The notes beneath the pieces were generated by a model. The model did no database searches, was not told where the DNA came from, and saw nothing but the letters and a program-made list of their open reading frames with translations. The position numbers were made by a program, and so were the translations under genes. A stretch of 64,000 nucleotides of DNA, from the NCBI GenBank assembly GCA_019321725.1, contig CM033108.1:14960060-15024059 (forward strand). The letters run 5' to 3'. Below, one piece after another: positions 10,873 to 23,179 of the stretch (position 1 is the stretch's first letter; each line of letters starts with the position of its first letter). The stretch is from Paulownia fortunei (lineage: Eukaryota > Streptophyta > Magnoliopsida > Lamiales > Paulowniaceae).

Positions 10873-11794
10873 ATGTCCACCACTGACACTCGATCTACTA
10901 TATCCCTTTTGATATTCTTTTAAATAGCACAAATTATGTCACTTAGTCCCAAACTATGTCCAGTTTTCTTAAGGGTATAAAATTATGGAGAATTGTTACT
11001 GGGTATATTAAAGCTCCTACATAGGGTAAAGAATAAACACTTTAAAGAATATGGGGAATGCTTTGAAGAATAAGATTGCAAAAACCATCCAATCATTACT
11101 TGGTTGTGGATATCAATTCAAGTAATTTATGAAGAATTCAGGTATTATGAAACAACAACAGAAATTTGGGACACGTTAAAAAAGTGGTATGTAACAAGTG
11201 ACCTGACTTTTAGATATCATCTTCGAGTTGTTCTTCATCGTATAACCCAAGAGCCGGGTTAATCTATCCAAGATTTCTATGCTCAGATATATTCTATTTG
11301 GGATTAAATTGCTATATGAGAACTTATTTGGGACACCACAGAGGATGCACAATAATTTCAGAAATACAAGAATAAGGACCAATTGATTAAATTTTTGATG
11401 GCTTTATGCGATGAATTTGAGCATACACGGGCTCTTTATTACACATGGCTCCACTACTCACTCTTGATTAAGTTATTGCTCAATTAGTTTCAGTAGAAAC
11501 TCATCTTGGATCCATTCGATCTCAACGTGGTGATTCAATTATGGTAGTTTTTGATGCTCATTCCAGTCTTGTAGTTGTTGCAGTTGCATCCTCATCTAAT
11601 GTTGAATCTAACAGTTCTATTGAATGTTGTTATTCTAGAAAACCTGGACATCATATTTTAGAGTATCAAAAGTTGGCTTGAAAATAGTCTTTTAGTTTTA
11701 CCACTACTTAAAATAGATCTTCAAAGCATTGAAATTCTCCATGACTTATTGCTTCTATTACTACTACTACTACTAATTATGATGCTCCTGTTTT
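10873..11794 (+). pseudogene. Copia gag, element D, broken
   Basis: The first ATG after the PBS that heads Copia-like coding sequence is at 10873 (MSTTDTRS). Pieces in several frames read as a UBN2/Copia gag: a TTTEIWDTLKKWYVTSDLTF-like block, a SIQDFYAQIYSIWD-like block, then KNKDQLIKFLMALCDEFEHT and a LGSIRSQRGDS-like block. The zinc knuckle near 11620-11680 keeps C, GHH and E but has lost two of the metal-binding Cys (CYSRKPGHHILEY). Stops interrupt it. The element is cut at 11794 by the LTR of another Copia element, and its pol is not in the window. Confidence 0.75.
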
Positions 11795-12355
11795 TATTAG
11801 AGCAATGTCCGACAAGTCAATTGATCTAGCTATCCTTGTACTATTGTGAATTAATCTTATTCATATTAATATCATTAAATAGTAATCTTCATCTTAAATT
11901 GATCATAAGAATTAAATGAAGTTCTTATATCACATATATGATGGCGATCATGGAATATGTCTCTAAGATTGTGATCTTAAAATATTCCAAGTCAAGAATC
12001 AATGTGATATAACATTATTGATCCCGCTGAGACTTGTGCATATGATATAGGCTCAAAAGGATGATATCTCATTCCATAAGGATTGGCATGGTGACATTAG
12101 TGTATGTATACAGGTACTTGTTTAGGAACAAGTACATTGAACAACCCCGCTTGAAAATTTCTAATTAAAAATATTCTATTGTTGAATGGGATGCAAGAAT
12201 TAGTCCTTGGACTTGAGGCACCATGGTAACCTTATGCATGATATGTTGCACTTTGATGTATTTTCAGATTTCATGACAATCACAAAAGGTTTATGTTGGG
12301 TGTACTAACTTTGTGTATGGAGGTATGAGTGACCAATAAAAGATCCATCATCTAT
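11795..12355 (+). repeat. Copia LTR A, first part
   Basis: Starts at tattagagcaatgtccgac, matching the start of LTR B (reverse strand, ~45522), with the expected TG mutated. The text up to 12355 (atggcgatcatggaatatgt and following) aligns with LTR B and LTR C (52050 onward). It stops where the element at 12356 begins; the remainder is at 17185-18767. Together about 2.1 kb, the same size as LTR C. Confidence 0.75.
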
Positions 12356-12719
12356 TGATGTGGTCCAACTTTGGACCAATTTGAATCTTCGAGAATAGAC
12401 ACCTTGTGGTTCTTCCTCATTAGGGAATAATTGCAATAAGGTTCCTACTTGCAACACAATGATAAGAGTTAAGGGTCCCCAGGGTTGTCTCAATGATAAC
12501 CCTCCAATGCTCAAGTAGTAATAGAGCGAGAAATAATCAATAAAAGACTAGAAGCTATAAATATCCAATCTAAATGACGTACCTCATCAAATAGCATGGA
12601 GAGGATATTTATAGGTGTTTATCATGAAATCTGGGCCCTATCTTAGGCCTATTGGGCCAATTTGCACTCTATTAGGTTAGAATTTAATATTTTTGGGTTT
12701 AGTCAAATTATGCCCATCA
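12356..12719 (-). repeat. 3' LTR of the non-autonomous element
   Basis: 364 bp, tgatgtggtcc to tgcccatca. Just inside, the minus strand reads gaagtttggaggctat, a plausible PPT. Confidence 0.8.
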
Positions 12720-13779
12720 TATAGCCTCCAAACTTCTAGGTGGGCTAATGTGAGCACAGTTCGATTGGAAGTTAGTAATTTTGGGCAGGACTAATGACTT
12801 TTTATTTTTTAGATGAAATAGGCCTTCTTCTAATAGAGATGGGTCGAGCCTACTACGGCCTCCAGTGCTCGGGTTGGGCAATGCCTTTCTAATTTTTTAC
12901 TTTTTTAGGCAAGGACAACTTTATCTTAATCTCAAGTTTTCATTTTTTATCATACTTTGAGCGAAGTTGTGCCTTGCTTGGGTTTCTGTTAGGCGAGGGT
13001 AGCCCAGGCTTCCAATGTTATTATGTGGTATTGTTGGTGCAGAAGTTCCAGATAGTGGAGCTTCAGCCCCCCAAGTCTATGTTACTGAGAAAGCTTGATG
13101 TGTCTTGAACAAGATTTAGGCTTTTTGATAGATTTAGCCTTTGTTTATTAGGAACTTTAAGGTTTTCCAATTTTTTGCTTCAGATTTTCTACATTCGAGT
13201 TCCATGATAGCTGCATCCCCTTTATTCAGTTGTTTGCTACATCAGGGTACCACCCTTTATTAAATGTGTTTAAGTAATGAGTTAGATCAGTTAGATAAAT
13301 AGCATACTGTTCATAAGATGTTTCTTGATTCTAGTGCCAACTATATATCTTTCTGGCCTTTTAGAGAAATATCTTAATTCTATGGTGTGTTTTCCAATGA
13401 CAACCTTGATGAGAGAGTGTGTGATACCCAAGGCTAACTAGAGAATTTTATTGACAACTTTGAAGATATAATGATATTCGAGGCCAACTATACCTTTCTT
13501 GGCCTTAATGGAGTAACTTTAACTTTCAAATTTTGACTTTTGTCAATAATCCTATATATATCTTGGTTTTCATCAATAATCTACATAGCCCCCCACTCTC
13601 AAGTAAGCTTTAGAATGAAAGTTAGTTGTGAATTAGTTGCTTGGTGGAATTTAGGAGATTTATTCTGAAAGGTATTCAACTTGTTAGTCTCATCATTTGA
13701 AGAAAAAATTATTCTTCTATCAATATCCCATTTTTTCATTTTATTTTCAATATATTCTTTTTTTTATACAACTATAAAT

Positions 13780-14080
13780 GCTAGACTCGGCAAATGAGGA
13801 ACCTGCTTGGGTGAGGCCAAATCAAAAGCTGGGCGAGGCCATTCGGATAAGGCCAGATTAAAAGATGGGTGAGGCTAGTCAGGCGAGGCCTTCCCGAAAA
13901 GGACAACTCGAAAGCAGTACAAGGCTATCCAAGCTAGGCTAGCTAGGCAAGGCCATCTGGGTGAGGCTATCCAGGCAAGGACATCTAGGTAAGGCCATTT
14001 GAGTGAGGCCATCTAAGCGAGGCCTTCCGAGTGAGGCCATCCAGGGGGTAAGGGCCATCTAGGTAAGGCTAGCTCAAAAG
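13780..14080. repeat. Degenerate minisatellite, ggcgaggccat-type units
   Basis: Variants of aaggccatctaggtgaggcc recur every ~18-21 bases, more GC-rich than the surroundings. Examples run from gcgaggccattcggataagg to aagggccatctaggtaaggc. Non-coding as far as I can see. Confidence 0.75.
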
Positions 14081-15984
14081 TTGGGGAGAAAGTTTTGTCT
14101 CCCTCTTACCTCTTTGACTTCGTCTGTTGAAAAGTCTTGATTTTCTAACTTCCACCATTAAATTCATTAATTTTCAGTTGGAATGATAAATTCCACAAAA
14201 TGGGTTTGATTTTGGTCAATAACCTCAAGGAAGGAGTTTGAAATCTCCGGGGCCAACTATAGCTTTTTTGGCCTTAGGGGAGGCACATTAACTTCTGGGG
14301 CTATGCTACTTCACATGTTAATTATTGAACCTCAATCGAAGCTTATGGCTTTAGGGGGCTCTTACTTTTCTCTTATTTAAAAATTTTCTAACTTTTTATG
14401 CAATCCAACAATCGATACTTTATAGTGAAATTAATTACTAGGAATAGAAAATATATATTCATTCCCCTCATAAGGAAATTGATGTAAAAGAAATTGCATA
14501 AATAATTTTACCTCTTTGGTTTTATGAGAGATATTTTTGCACCCTTATTATATCAACTAACTTTTTTCAAATCAGCAACGTTTGCTGAAGTAGTTTGCTC
14601 ATCATTGTCTTTTTTGTCGACTCTCTTTCATCCTTCTCAAGGTGTTAGTGTAGCATTTATGAGTCATCCTAAGGTCACTCATAGCATCTTTTATCCTATC
14701 GAGAGTGGAGAACTTGATATTTGTGTAGTTGCCTTGATCAGAGCTTGGAGTTGGTTGGGTTGTAAAGTTAGTTAATGCCTTTGATCAAGGTATGGAACGT
14801 TGATTCTTTGTGATATGATACAGAATTGGCTGACATCATTGGTCAAGTCTTTTGATTAGGATATGGTGTTAGTTTAATCCCCTATTTATCTTTCTCTCGG
14901 GTTTATACTAGTTGTCATTTACCTTTACTTATATTGTGATCTTCACTTCACATATTCTTGAAGTTGGAGCCTCTTTTTTCTTGAATGACTAAAATGATAT
15001 CATTTTTGCGAAAGATTGTGTGCGAGTAGCTTGGCCTCTAACTTTCTTTTTATTATGAAGCCTTCTTATCTCTTCTTAATCCTCAATTTGGTAGATGTTT
15101 AGATTTCTACTAGAAAACATGGCTAACAATGCCTTCTTTACTTCTCCCAGGATAATTGTTGTCGGGGATATGCTGAATTTTACTTCATATTAGTGCACTC
15201 TAAATAGAGGCTCTTGCTTTCACATCAGATTGTTCTCTAAGGGGAGGTGTTTATCACTCCAGGGAAGATGCTTGTTGTTGGACTTCATGAGTGTGTTCCA
15301 AGTGGAGGCATTTATCTCCAAACTTGAGGAGTGCACTCTGGGTGGAGGCGTTTGTCACTGAACTTGAAGAAGAAGCCCTTGGGGAAGATGACTGTCATTG
15401 TATTAGAAAGGATGTTCTTAGGGGTATGCTTTCTCACCAAGTGAACACTTGGGTAGTTTTTGTTGTTGCTTCTACCTTTACTCAGATCTTCCTCCCTAGG
15501 GAGGGACTTTTCCTATATTAGACTTGCTTTATTAGAAATCAGGTAGGCCCCCGGTGCTCGCTCCAAGTTAATGTTGGCTGCATATTATGGGACATCATTT
15601 CTCTGCTTTGATGATAACCACCGTAAGGGACATGTTTTCCACTAAATGGCTATCGATGTTGAATAGTGTTGTAGGTTATGCTGTATGGAATTTCTCCACT
15701 TCTTCAGCTTCCACCGCACGTTATTATTAGGACATAGATATTCGTCTATGGGAAAGGGACTTAACTGCCAACTTGCACTCAATTATCAGCTTTCTTCTTT
15801 ATAGTTCTCTCTGTTTGGGCTCTTCTCTCCCAATCTTGGTTCTCTCGGATGCTGGGGAAGAACCCTAGCATTGTTAGAATAGTATCTACTAAAATTATTA
15901 GGGTGGAAGCTTTTGACTCTTGAGACCTTGTGGATGGATGCTTGTAAAGTTGTCGGGGCATGAACTCTTAAAGCTATAAGGATA

Positions 15985-16255
15985 AACACTCTTTAACTTC
16001 AAAAGTTATTGGGTGAGCTTCTAAAGCCCGAGGGTATGAGCTCCTTAGGCCACGAGGGCATAAGAGTACGATGGCATGAATGCATAATGGTATGAGGATG
16101 TGAGGGCGCATGGGCGTAAGTATACAAGGGCACATAGGCGTAAAGATGCGAGGGCACAATAGCATGAGGATGCGAGGGTAAGGGGACACGAGGACATGAG
16201 AGCGCTAGATCATGAGGGCACGAGGATACAAAGGCACAAGGTTGTAAGCTCATGG
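15985..16255. repeat. Degenerate short-period repeat, gagggcacgagg-type units
   Basis: Purine-rich units of roughly 9-15 bases (gagggcac, gaggatgcgag, gaggacatgag) repeat with much variation. Two overlapping minus-strand frames (15974-16253) are open only because of the periodic composition, giving Pro/His/Cys/Leu-rich repeats. Confidence 0.65.
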
Positions 16256-16804
16256 TGCAACGAGGGTGGATGCTCTTAGAAGTCGCTGGACGCTAGCTCC
16301 TAACTTCATGAAGCTTTTCTCGGCATAATAGATTGTCGCTCTTGCTATCACTCTTGTTAAGGTATCTTCTATCTATGCTAAGGGATTCTCTTAGGTGCTT
16401 TGTAATACTGTCACTTAGCTAGCACTGCTGATCCATTAAGTTGTTGCTAGGCTTTTCCTCATGAGGGGAGTTTACGGTAAGTTATTTGGATATTCTTCAT
16501 TCTTGCTAACTTCTTATATGTGTATGTGTTCCTGTGGGGAGACACTTTGCTGGAAAAAATTCTTAAGTTATGAGGCTTCTCTTACTAAGCTCCTTGCTCG
16601 AGGGATGCATGATTCTACTAGAGTGAAAACTTTTGAGATTGTTGGTACGAAAGCTTCTGAAAGCTCCTAATAATACTTAGGTAGAAGCTCGTGTGATAGT
16701 TGGTCTACTCCACTTCCATTAACTACTACTTCTTAAGGGATGCCTTTGACGTTAGCTTCTTTGGCTTTAGATCTTGTTAACATTCTCAATGTCAAGATAG
16801 GGAG

Positions 16805-16825
16805 TTCCCACAGATGGCGCCAAAA
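16805..16825 (-). other. Primer binding site of the non-autonomous element
   Basis: The minus strand reads ttttggcgccatctgtggga directly after the LTR end, an intact plant Gypsy-type PBS. It shows that replication depended on Gypsy-type machinery and sets the orientation. Confidence 0.8.
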
Positions 16826-17179
16826 TGATGTGGATCCTTAGAGATCTTTGAATCTTTGAGAATAGATTCCTCGTGGTTCTCCCTCATTAGGGAATAATCA
16901 CAATAGGGGTTCATGGCTGCAATATAAATAAATAGTTAAGGTTCCCTAAGAAATAGAACGAGAAATAATATAGTGGGAAATAATTAATAAAAGACTGGAA
17001 GATGTAAAAGTCCAACGTAAATGACGTACCTTATCAAATGGTTGGAGAGGGTATTTATATATATTTATGATGAGATTTGGGTCCTATGGGCGCTTGCTTA
17101 TCATGGGCCCAGTGGACCTATTTGTACTCCATTAGGCTAAAATTTAATATTTATGGACACAGTCAAATTATGCCCATCA
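16826..17179 (-). repeat. 5' LTR of the non-autonomous element
   Basis: 354 bp, tgatgtggatcc to tgcccatca, aligned along its whole length with 12356-12719. Confidence 0.8.
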
Positions 17180-17184
17180 CATAT

Positions 17185-18767
17185 CTAGATAAATAGGTGA
17201 ATCTCCCATGTGTTCCATTATACTTGACTCTAAAATTTTTGGCCAAGGTTGGATGGAAATTAAAAATGGGATTTTTTAATTGTTCATCATCGAATCAAGC
17301 TACTAGGAATAGAAACATAGTTATTGAGCTATTGAGATTTTGACTAATAATCTATGCCCTAAGCTCAATCGGGAAATTAGATGACGAAAGGATTGTACTT
17401 GCATGGTATTCATAATTGGAAAAAGTTCGAACTTTCACCTAAGACTAGAAGTCATGACTCACTGTTAGATATTTTCCATGACTTGTAGGTTCTTGGAATT
17501 AAAAGATTAATTATAAGAGGATTAATTAATTAGATTAATTAATCAGAACAATTAAATTGTTCAACTAAGTCATAAAGATTGATGAGCCAACGACTAACTT
17601 AGAGTGAACTAAGGGTTCACACACTAAGTTGGAAAGAGTACACTTCTAACTAGATTATATCCAGGAGTTGAATCAAATTAATTAATAGAGATTAAATAAT
17701 TTAGGGTTCAAAATTGATTTAAGTAGGATATTAATTAATTAAATAGGGTATAAATTAATTTAAGAAGTTAAATTAATTTATTAGATTAAATAATATGATT
17801 ATTTAATTGAACCTAATATAGTTAGGAGTCTTACATATGATCATGTTAATTAATTTATATGATCAATTAATTAATTTGGGTATATTAAATACTGAGATTG
17901 TTTAATATGTTCTCATATGATTAGAAAGCCCAAATTGAACTAATTAATTAAGTTGGGCTTATTTAATTAATGGGAATTAATTAACTGGACTTAACTAAAT
18001 TAATTGAAGTCCAAGCCCAAGCTAATGGGCTCGTAGGAGGCCTATTAAGAAGTTTAATAACAAATTAAACTCATCTTAAAGTTTGATGGAAAGAAGAAAT
18101 CAGATAAAGAAATTAGCAAGAAGAAACCCAGTAGGATTAGGATTAGAGGAGTCTAATATAAGGACTCCTCCTAAAGTGGTCGATTCTTGTAGAAAACAAG
18201 AGAGAGAAATCGGCAAGCTCTCTTGAAGAGAAAAGTTGTCATCTTCTTCCTTCTTCTTAGTTTCTTTCTTTCATCAAAAGGTTCCTCCTTTTGGTCATGG
18301 TTCAATTCTTCTATTCACTAGTTGAATTAAGAATTGAACTCCACATATTTTAGAGTAGAATAAGGCCTTTTGAATCTACTAGCATGGATTCAATTAGTGT
18401 AGAAATTTCCAACATGTGGATACGCTCAGAGAAGTAATACTTAGGACTCTAAGCAAACCGCTTCCAATATGAGGGGTTCTGAATCAAGCTTCGCGAATGC
18501 AGTTCGTGGATGGATTCAAGATTCACGAAGGAGTTTGCGGAAAGAAAATGATTTGAATCATTTCTTGCATCTTCATCAGTCGGAGTACCAATCAAGGTAA
18601 ATGTTTCTAAAACCTTCTTGGTATAAGTATCAGAAAAATACACAACTGAGTAATCGTGAAAGGGTTACAGGATTAGTTTATCACATGTGATGTACTGTAT
18701 ATTTTTTATTTTTGAAAAATTTAAAATTTGGCTATGTATACGTTCCTTGGGATCGAGGGAACCTAAT
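17185..18767 (+). repeat. Copia LTR A, second part
   Basis: Resumes at ctagataaataggtgaatctc, which continues the alignment with LTR B after the insertion. It is rich in ttaatta runs (17500-18000), has a 5' boundary set by the insertion and ends just before a PBS at 18770. The part from 18360 to 18767 has no counterpart in LTR B, which is cut by the satellite. Confidence 0.75.
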
Positions 18768-18769
18768 AG

Positions 18770-18784
18770 TGGTATCAGAGCTAG
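18770..18784 (+). other. Primer binding site after Copia LTR A
   Basis: tggtatcagagctag, the canonical initiator-Met tRNA site of plant Copia elements. It shows that LTR A is a 5' LTR on the plus strand. Confidence 0.9.
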
Positions 18785-19927
18785 GTTACTTTTGATTATG
18801 TTTATTTAATATATGTGATAAATCAAATATTTATATGTGCGATTGATTTTGAATCAATATAATCTTTGTTTGGGATTAATTTTATTAATCATTTTAATTG
18901 TTAAAATATTTTAAGAAATGAGATGAATTAAGAAATTAGATTTCTTGATTCAAGATTTTCAATATATGTGAAATCTTGAATTTTTTGAAACGTGACATGA
19001 AATAAAAAATAAAAAAAATAATTTCTTGATCAAAATAATTTCTTGATAAGATCAAGAAATCAAGAATTCTTAAAGATTTTGTGAAAACCTTGAATTATTG
19101 GACAACATAAAAAAATCGGGGTTGTGGACCACTCGACGTGTGATGTGGGTTATCGGTTGACCGGCACTAGGTAGCCAATTAGGCAGTAGGCTGACTGAAC
19201 TCCAAGCACTGGAGCGCTAGCATATGGCTCTATGGCGCCTGTTAAACACCTGACATGCGGGTGCCCAACCACTCGACGGGTGGGCTGCCCAAGGCACCCG
19301 ATAGGTCCTAGACGTGCGGGCACCAAGGCACATGATGGGTGCCTCAGGTAGCCCATCGTGTGCATAGCCTACCACCTGATAGGTAGTCTCTTCCCATCTT
19401 GTTGCGTAATTATTACGTGAAATTTTTTATTTTTTATTTTAAAATTAAATATTAATTTTAATTAAATAAAAATTACTTTTTGTGAAAAATTATTTTTTTA
19501 AATCCCAGATTTGAAAAAAATAGCACATTACGTAATCGATAAATTTACATGCTTTATATGATTATTTGTTAAGCATGTTGTTAGATGATCATGAAGCATA
19601 AGCCAATGTGATTGGTTTAATTTTATGCACTTAATGGTTATTTTTGGGTTTTGATTAAAATAAGGCCTACGAGTCTCGCCTTTTTGTAGTTTTTGTTCTT
19701 GTTGTTCTTGTATCTTCCTTCTATGTATCTCCCCTTTGAATTGTTTCAAAATTTTATGTAGTTTTAGCAAATATAATGAGAGTAGAATTAGGTGATGAGG
19801 TGTACCGTTTTGCAATTTGGTGGACATTACAAGAAAATAGAATGAAGACAGAGGAGAAGTGAGGAATCAAGGCCTATAAATGGATAGGTCTATTTTACAT
19901 TTTAATTATCACTATAGATTGACCTTT
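18785..19927 (+). other. Leader/internal remnant of Copia element A
   Basis: AT-rich sequence, then a GC-rich island (19100-19400), then AT-rich sequence again with no recognisable gag. The element is cut at about 19928 where Athila-type sequence begins. No open frame here looks real. Confidence 0.55.
19100..19400. repeat. GC-rich degenerate repeat island
   Basis: Phrases such as ccactcgacgggtggg, gcacccgataggt, gcacatgatgggtgcc and cacctgataggtag recur with variation, in a window whose surroundings are strongly AT-rich. It lies in the leader of Copia element A. No protein or RNA structure is recognised. Confidence 0.6.
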
Positions 19928-22774
19928 AGTTGATATCATGACTTGTGTGTTCAATGTGTGTTTTTCTAGTATTTTATTTTTTAAAAAAATCAAGCGTATT
20001 TTTTTATGGGTCCATTGAAAGCATGAAAAATGGTGGCTGAGTAAAGGGTAATTGTAACACTCTTAAGATGCATTCCTATTTTTTGCATAACATGGTAAGT
20101 TTGTGAAGTTTTTAACAAATGTTTGTGAATTACCAATTATTTTTATTTTTTTTAAGTCGTTGAGGTACTTCCAACTTCAATTATTAAAATTAAGCTTGAA
20201 TAATATGGTTTTATTGATGATGGGTATTGTTTTGGACTTTGATGTTGTTATTTGGTTAATATATTTTGCGATAATTATACTCAAATTTTGTTTTGCACAT
20301 ATAGTTATATTATTCAGTGTGAAGACAATCATGTCAAAATAGATAGTTCTTATGCCCTTGCTCTAATCATCACTTGGATCTTCAACATGTAGGGGTTGAG
20401 CATTAGAACTTTTACTTTTGGTCTGTCGAGGCGAACGACTGATAGTGCACCACTAAAACAATGATTAAGGCATTAGGCTTTCTAGCACCATTGCCAAATC
20501 AGCTTGTTCCCTATATGATGTTTCAAGAAAACATCCCTCTATTAACAACTTTGAAACTTTCAATAAATAATTTTTTTTTGTAACCATATTTTTTTACCTA
20601 GCCTAAATACACTATTATCCAACCCTTGTTCCAAAAATGATTGGAGTTTAAGAGACATTCAATTGACAGCGTGAACTTACAAAAGAAATTCAGGTTGGAA
20701 TAAAAGATAAGTGTGGGAGAGTTTCTTTTAAAAAGAAAAAAAAAGAAAAACAATAAAAAAATAGAAAAAAAATTGCAAAGTGCTATGCGTTGCAACTAAA
20801 AATGAGATATTGCAAGATGCATAAGAAGGGTCCAATTCAATAACAATAGATCCCAGTGTTGAAATTTGTGGAGTTTGAGAATTTTTCATCAATAAACTCT
20901 ATGTCTCTAATTCCATGAAATTTTTAGAACCTTTGTTGCATCTCATCATTTTATTTTTTAGCTACATTAATACCCTTTGGACCCATTACAACCTTTATTG
21001 AACACCTTTTGATTTCGTGTGGTGCCTTCAGTATAGTAGAGATTTGCACCAAAAGAAGATCCTATGATGTTTAACTTTTCTGTTAGAGATTGAGTAATGA
21101 TTTTTGTAAGGTTTTATGAGAATTTACTTATTTGAAGCATGCATAGTTTCTTCACTATTAATATTAACTATCCACAAACACACTTGAGTATGCTTATTGT
21201 AGAAATATAGACTTTTGAATGACTAAGAGTTAAACTCAATACTTGTTTGATTTTATTTTCACATTAGTTTGTTGCTTCATGAGAATAAAAGTTGGAAAAT
21301 AGTTATTTTAGGTGTTTGTGGGTATCACAGTTGGAAACCTTCATGAGACTATAATTCGTCCTATATGCGCCACCTAGGGGTTTAAAGGCTTGTTGCACAT
21401 GCTAAATACAATTGTGATTTCCTACGAAAGTGGATTAGTTTATATTTATTTTAGGCTTGTTCGTTGACAAACAAAGGTTGAGTGTGAGGGAATTTGATAA
21501 GTGCATATTTTGACATATTTTTGTATCAAATCCTTTATACTTTTTTTATTTAATTCTTGTTAATATTATTGTTTTATTAATGTTTTGTGTTAGGGAATAA
21601 ATGGAAGTATGTTTCCAAACTTGTGCAATGTTTGTTATTTGAGTATAAATTCATGATCAAAAGCCCTATGGACCTAAACCGTATTTCATTTGAAATCCAA
21701 GAGATAGAGGTACAACTTTTCTGTTGGAAGCTCGGCCCAATGTAGTCTTGATTATAACAGAAAATTTATCCAAGTAGTTGTACAAAATGGATCACCAAAA
21801 TTCGGATCAGAGTTCAACTCAGTATTGACTAATTTTACCAATTGGGTTATATCTCTTGAACCTATATTTATTTTGGGCTAAAATTCAGATATGTTATACG
21901 TAAGAGGTAAATAAACAAGTTTGTTGAAGACAAGATGGTGTAAAAAGATAGGTTGCAAGTTGTTGCTGCTGTTAAAGTATAGCTCTTGGACATGACTCGG
22001 TAATTTGACCATATCTCCTTCTTCTAACAGCCAAATTTGACAAAAGATATATGAAAATATATCAGCACCAAAAGATCTACAATTTGGATTCTTTACACAT
22101 CTTCAAAATTTGGTTGTATCTAACCAAACAATGCAATTAAATTCAATGGGTGAGAACTTGGTATAACAACTTACCAACTCTTGGCAACTAGCATACCACT
22201 TGATTAACCCCTCCATTATTTGTTTGACCTCTATCTTACTCCAAGTACTATAAATAGGTCATGTATTAAGCTTGTAAGAGAGGGGGAGTAGAGGGTTTCT
22301 TTAGACTAAGTTATCTAGCTTGTATGTTTTCTAGTATTGTATGTTTTCTAGTAGTAATAGAAATGCATTCTCTAGTTTTTGTTATATTTTTAGTCTTTGC
22401 TACTTTTATTATGTCTTTCTAAAATTTTTTTTGTTGAGGAAAAATGATGAATCTCTTGATAGAGGAAGATGAATAGTTATAAGTGTAGAAAATATTTAAG
22501 TATATTGTATTATTATTTTTATTTTTGATCTAAACTCTACTTGTTTTGTGGTAATTCTTGATTTATGTATCTCCAATGACACAAAAAATACTTGGGTTCA
22601 TTTAGCTTATTGTATAGTTTTACCCCACCGACTGCTAATATGAAACCTTGATTTGTTGTTGATGAAGGTGTGCAAAAATGTCTGATCCCATAAATAAGTA
22701 TTAGCGTTAAGAGATAATTTACAATAGTAAGACAATATCATGATTACCTTATTGCATGAGTTAATTGATAATAC
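19928..22774 (+). mobile_element. Athila-type element fragment, 3' end, plus strand (F)
   Basis: Consists of 3' internal sequence (19928-21494) and an LTR starting tgataagtgcatattttgac at 21495, preceded by a purine-rich gttgagtgtgagggaatt PPT. The LTR runs ~1.28 kb before meeting an opposing copy, against ~1.6 kb for the full LTR at 48117-49712. The coding part is absent. It forms the left arm and most of the loop of the palindrome. Confidence 0.8.
21495..22774 (+). repeat. Athila-type LTR, plus strand, truncated at its 3' end
   Basis: Aligns with 48117-49390 along its length. A likely TATA is actataaatagg near 22248-22259. Confidence 0.8.
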
Positions 22775-23179
22775 CTCTTCTGTGTAACATATCCAAATTT
22801 CAACCCAAAATAAATTTAGGTTCAAGAGATATAACCCAATTGGTAAAATAAGTCAATACTGAGTTGAACTCTGATCCGAATTTTGGTGATCTATTTTGTA
22901 CGACTACTTGGATGAATTTTTTACTATAATCAAGACTGAATAGGTCTGAGTTTCAAAGTTGTACCTCTATCTCTTGGTTTTCAAATAAAATAAGATTTAG
23001 GTCCATAGGGCTTTTGATCATAAAGTTATACTCAAATTACAAACACTGCACAAGTTTGGAAATATGCTTCCATTTATTCCCTAACATAAAACATTAATAA
23101 AACAAGAATATTAACAAAAATAATGCAAGAAAAGTATAAAAGATTTGATACAAAAATATGTCAAAATATACACTTATCA
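22775..23179 (-). repeat. Athila-type 3' LTR, minus strand, truncated
   Basis: On the minus strand it starts tgataagtgtatattttgac after a gttaagtgtgggaaaatt PPT and runs only ~405 bp before meeting the opposing LTR at 22774. Confidence 0.75.

Larger units (their letters stand above)
12720..16804. other. Interior of the non-autonomous element, no pol seen
   Basis: About 4.1 kb. Short open frames exist on both strands (14524-14775 and 15291-15521 plus; 15779-16253 minus), none resembling a known protein. Notable contents are the two repeat tracts listed separately. Several phrases recur loosely across 12840-14300, such as ggccaactata...tttggccttag at 13330-13370, 13480-13505 and 14251-14280, suggesting internal duplications of an older unit. 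Confidence 0.55.
12356..17179 (-). mobile_element. Non-autonomous LTR retrotransposon nested in Copia LTR A
   Basis: A 4.8-kb element with LTRs at 12356-12719 and 16826-17179, both starting tgatgtgg and ending cccatca. The PBS lies left of the right-hand LTR, so it is on the minus strand. The interior (12720-16804) has no recognisable gag or pol; it holds two degenerate minisatellite tracts and scattered short frames. I call it LARD-like on structure alone. The empty site can be read from LTR B (around 44960), and the flanks tctat / catat are a decayed 5-bp duplication. LTRs differ by about 15 percent by eye, so the insertion is old. Confidence 0.8.

Noticed and set aside
15974..16253. Two overlapping minus-strand frames rich in Pro, His, Cys and Leu
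   Set aside because: They follow from the degenerate gagggcac-type repeat; no conserved protein pattern.
20103..20342. Plus-strand frame and its mirror at 24177-24401
   Set aside because: They lie in the arms of the palindrome, in a region with no protein similarity, and differ between arms by frame-breaking changes.
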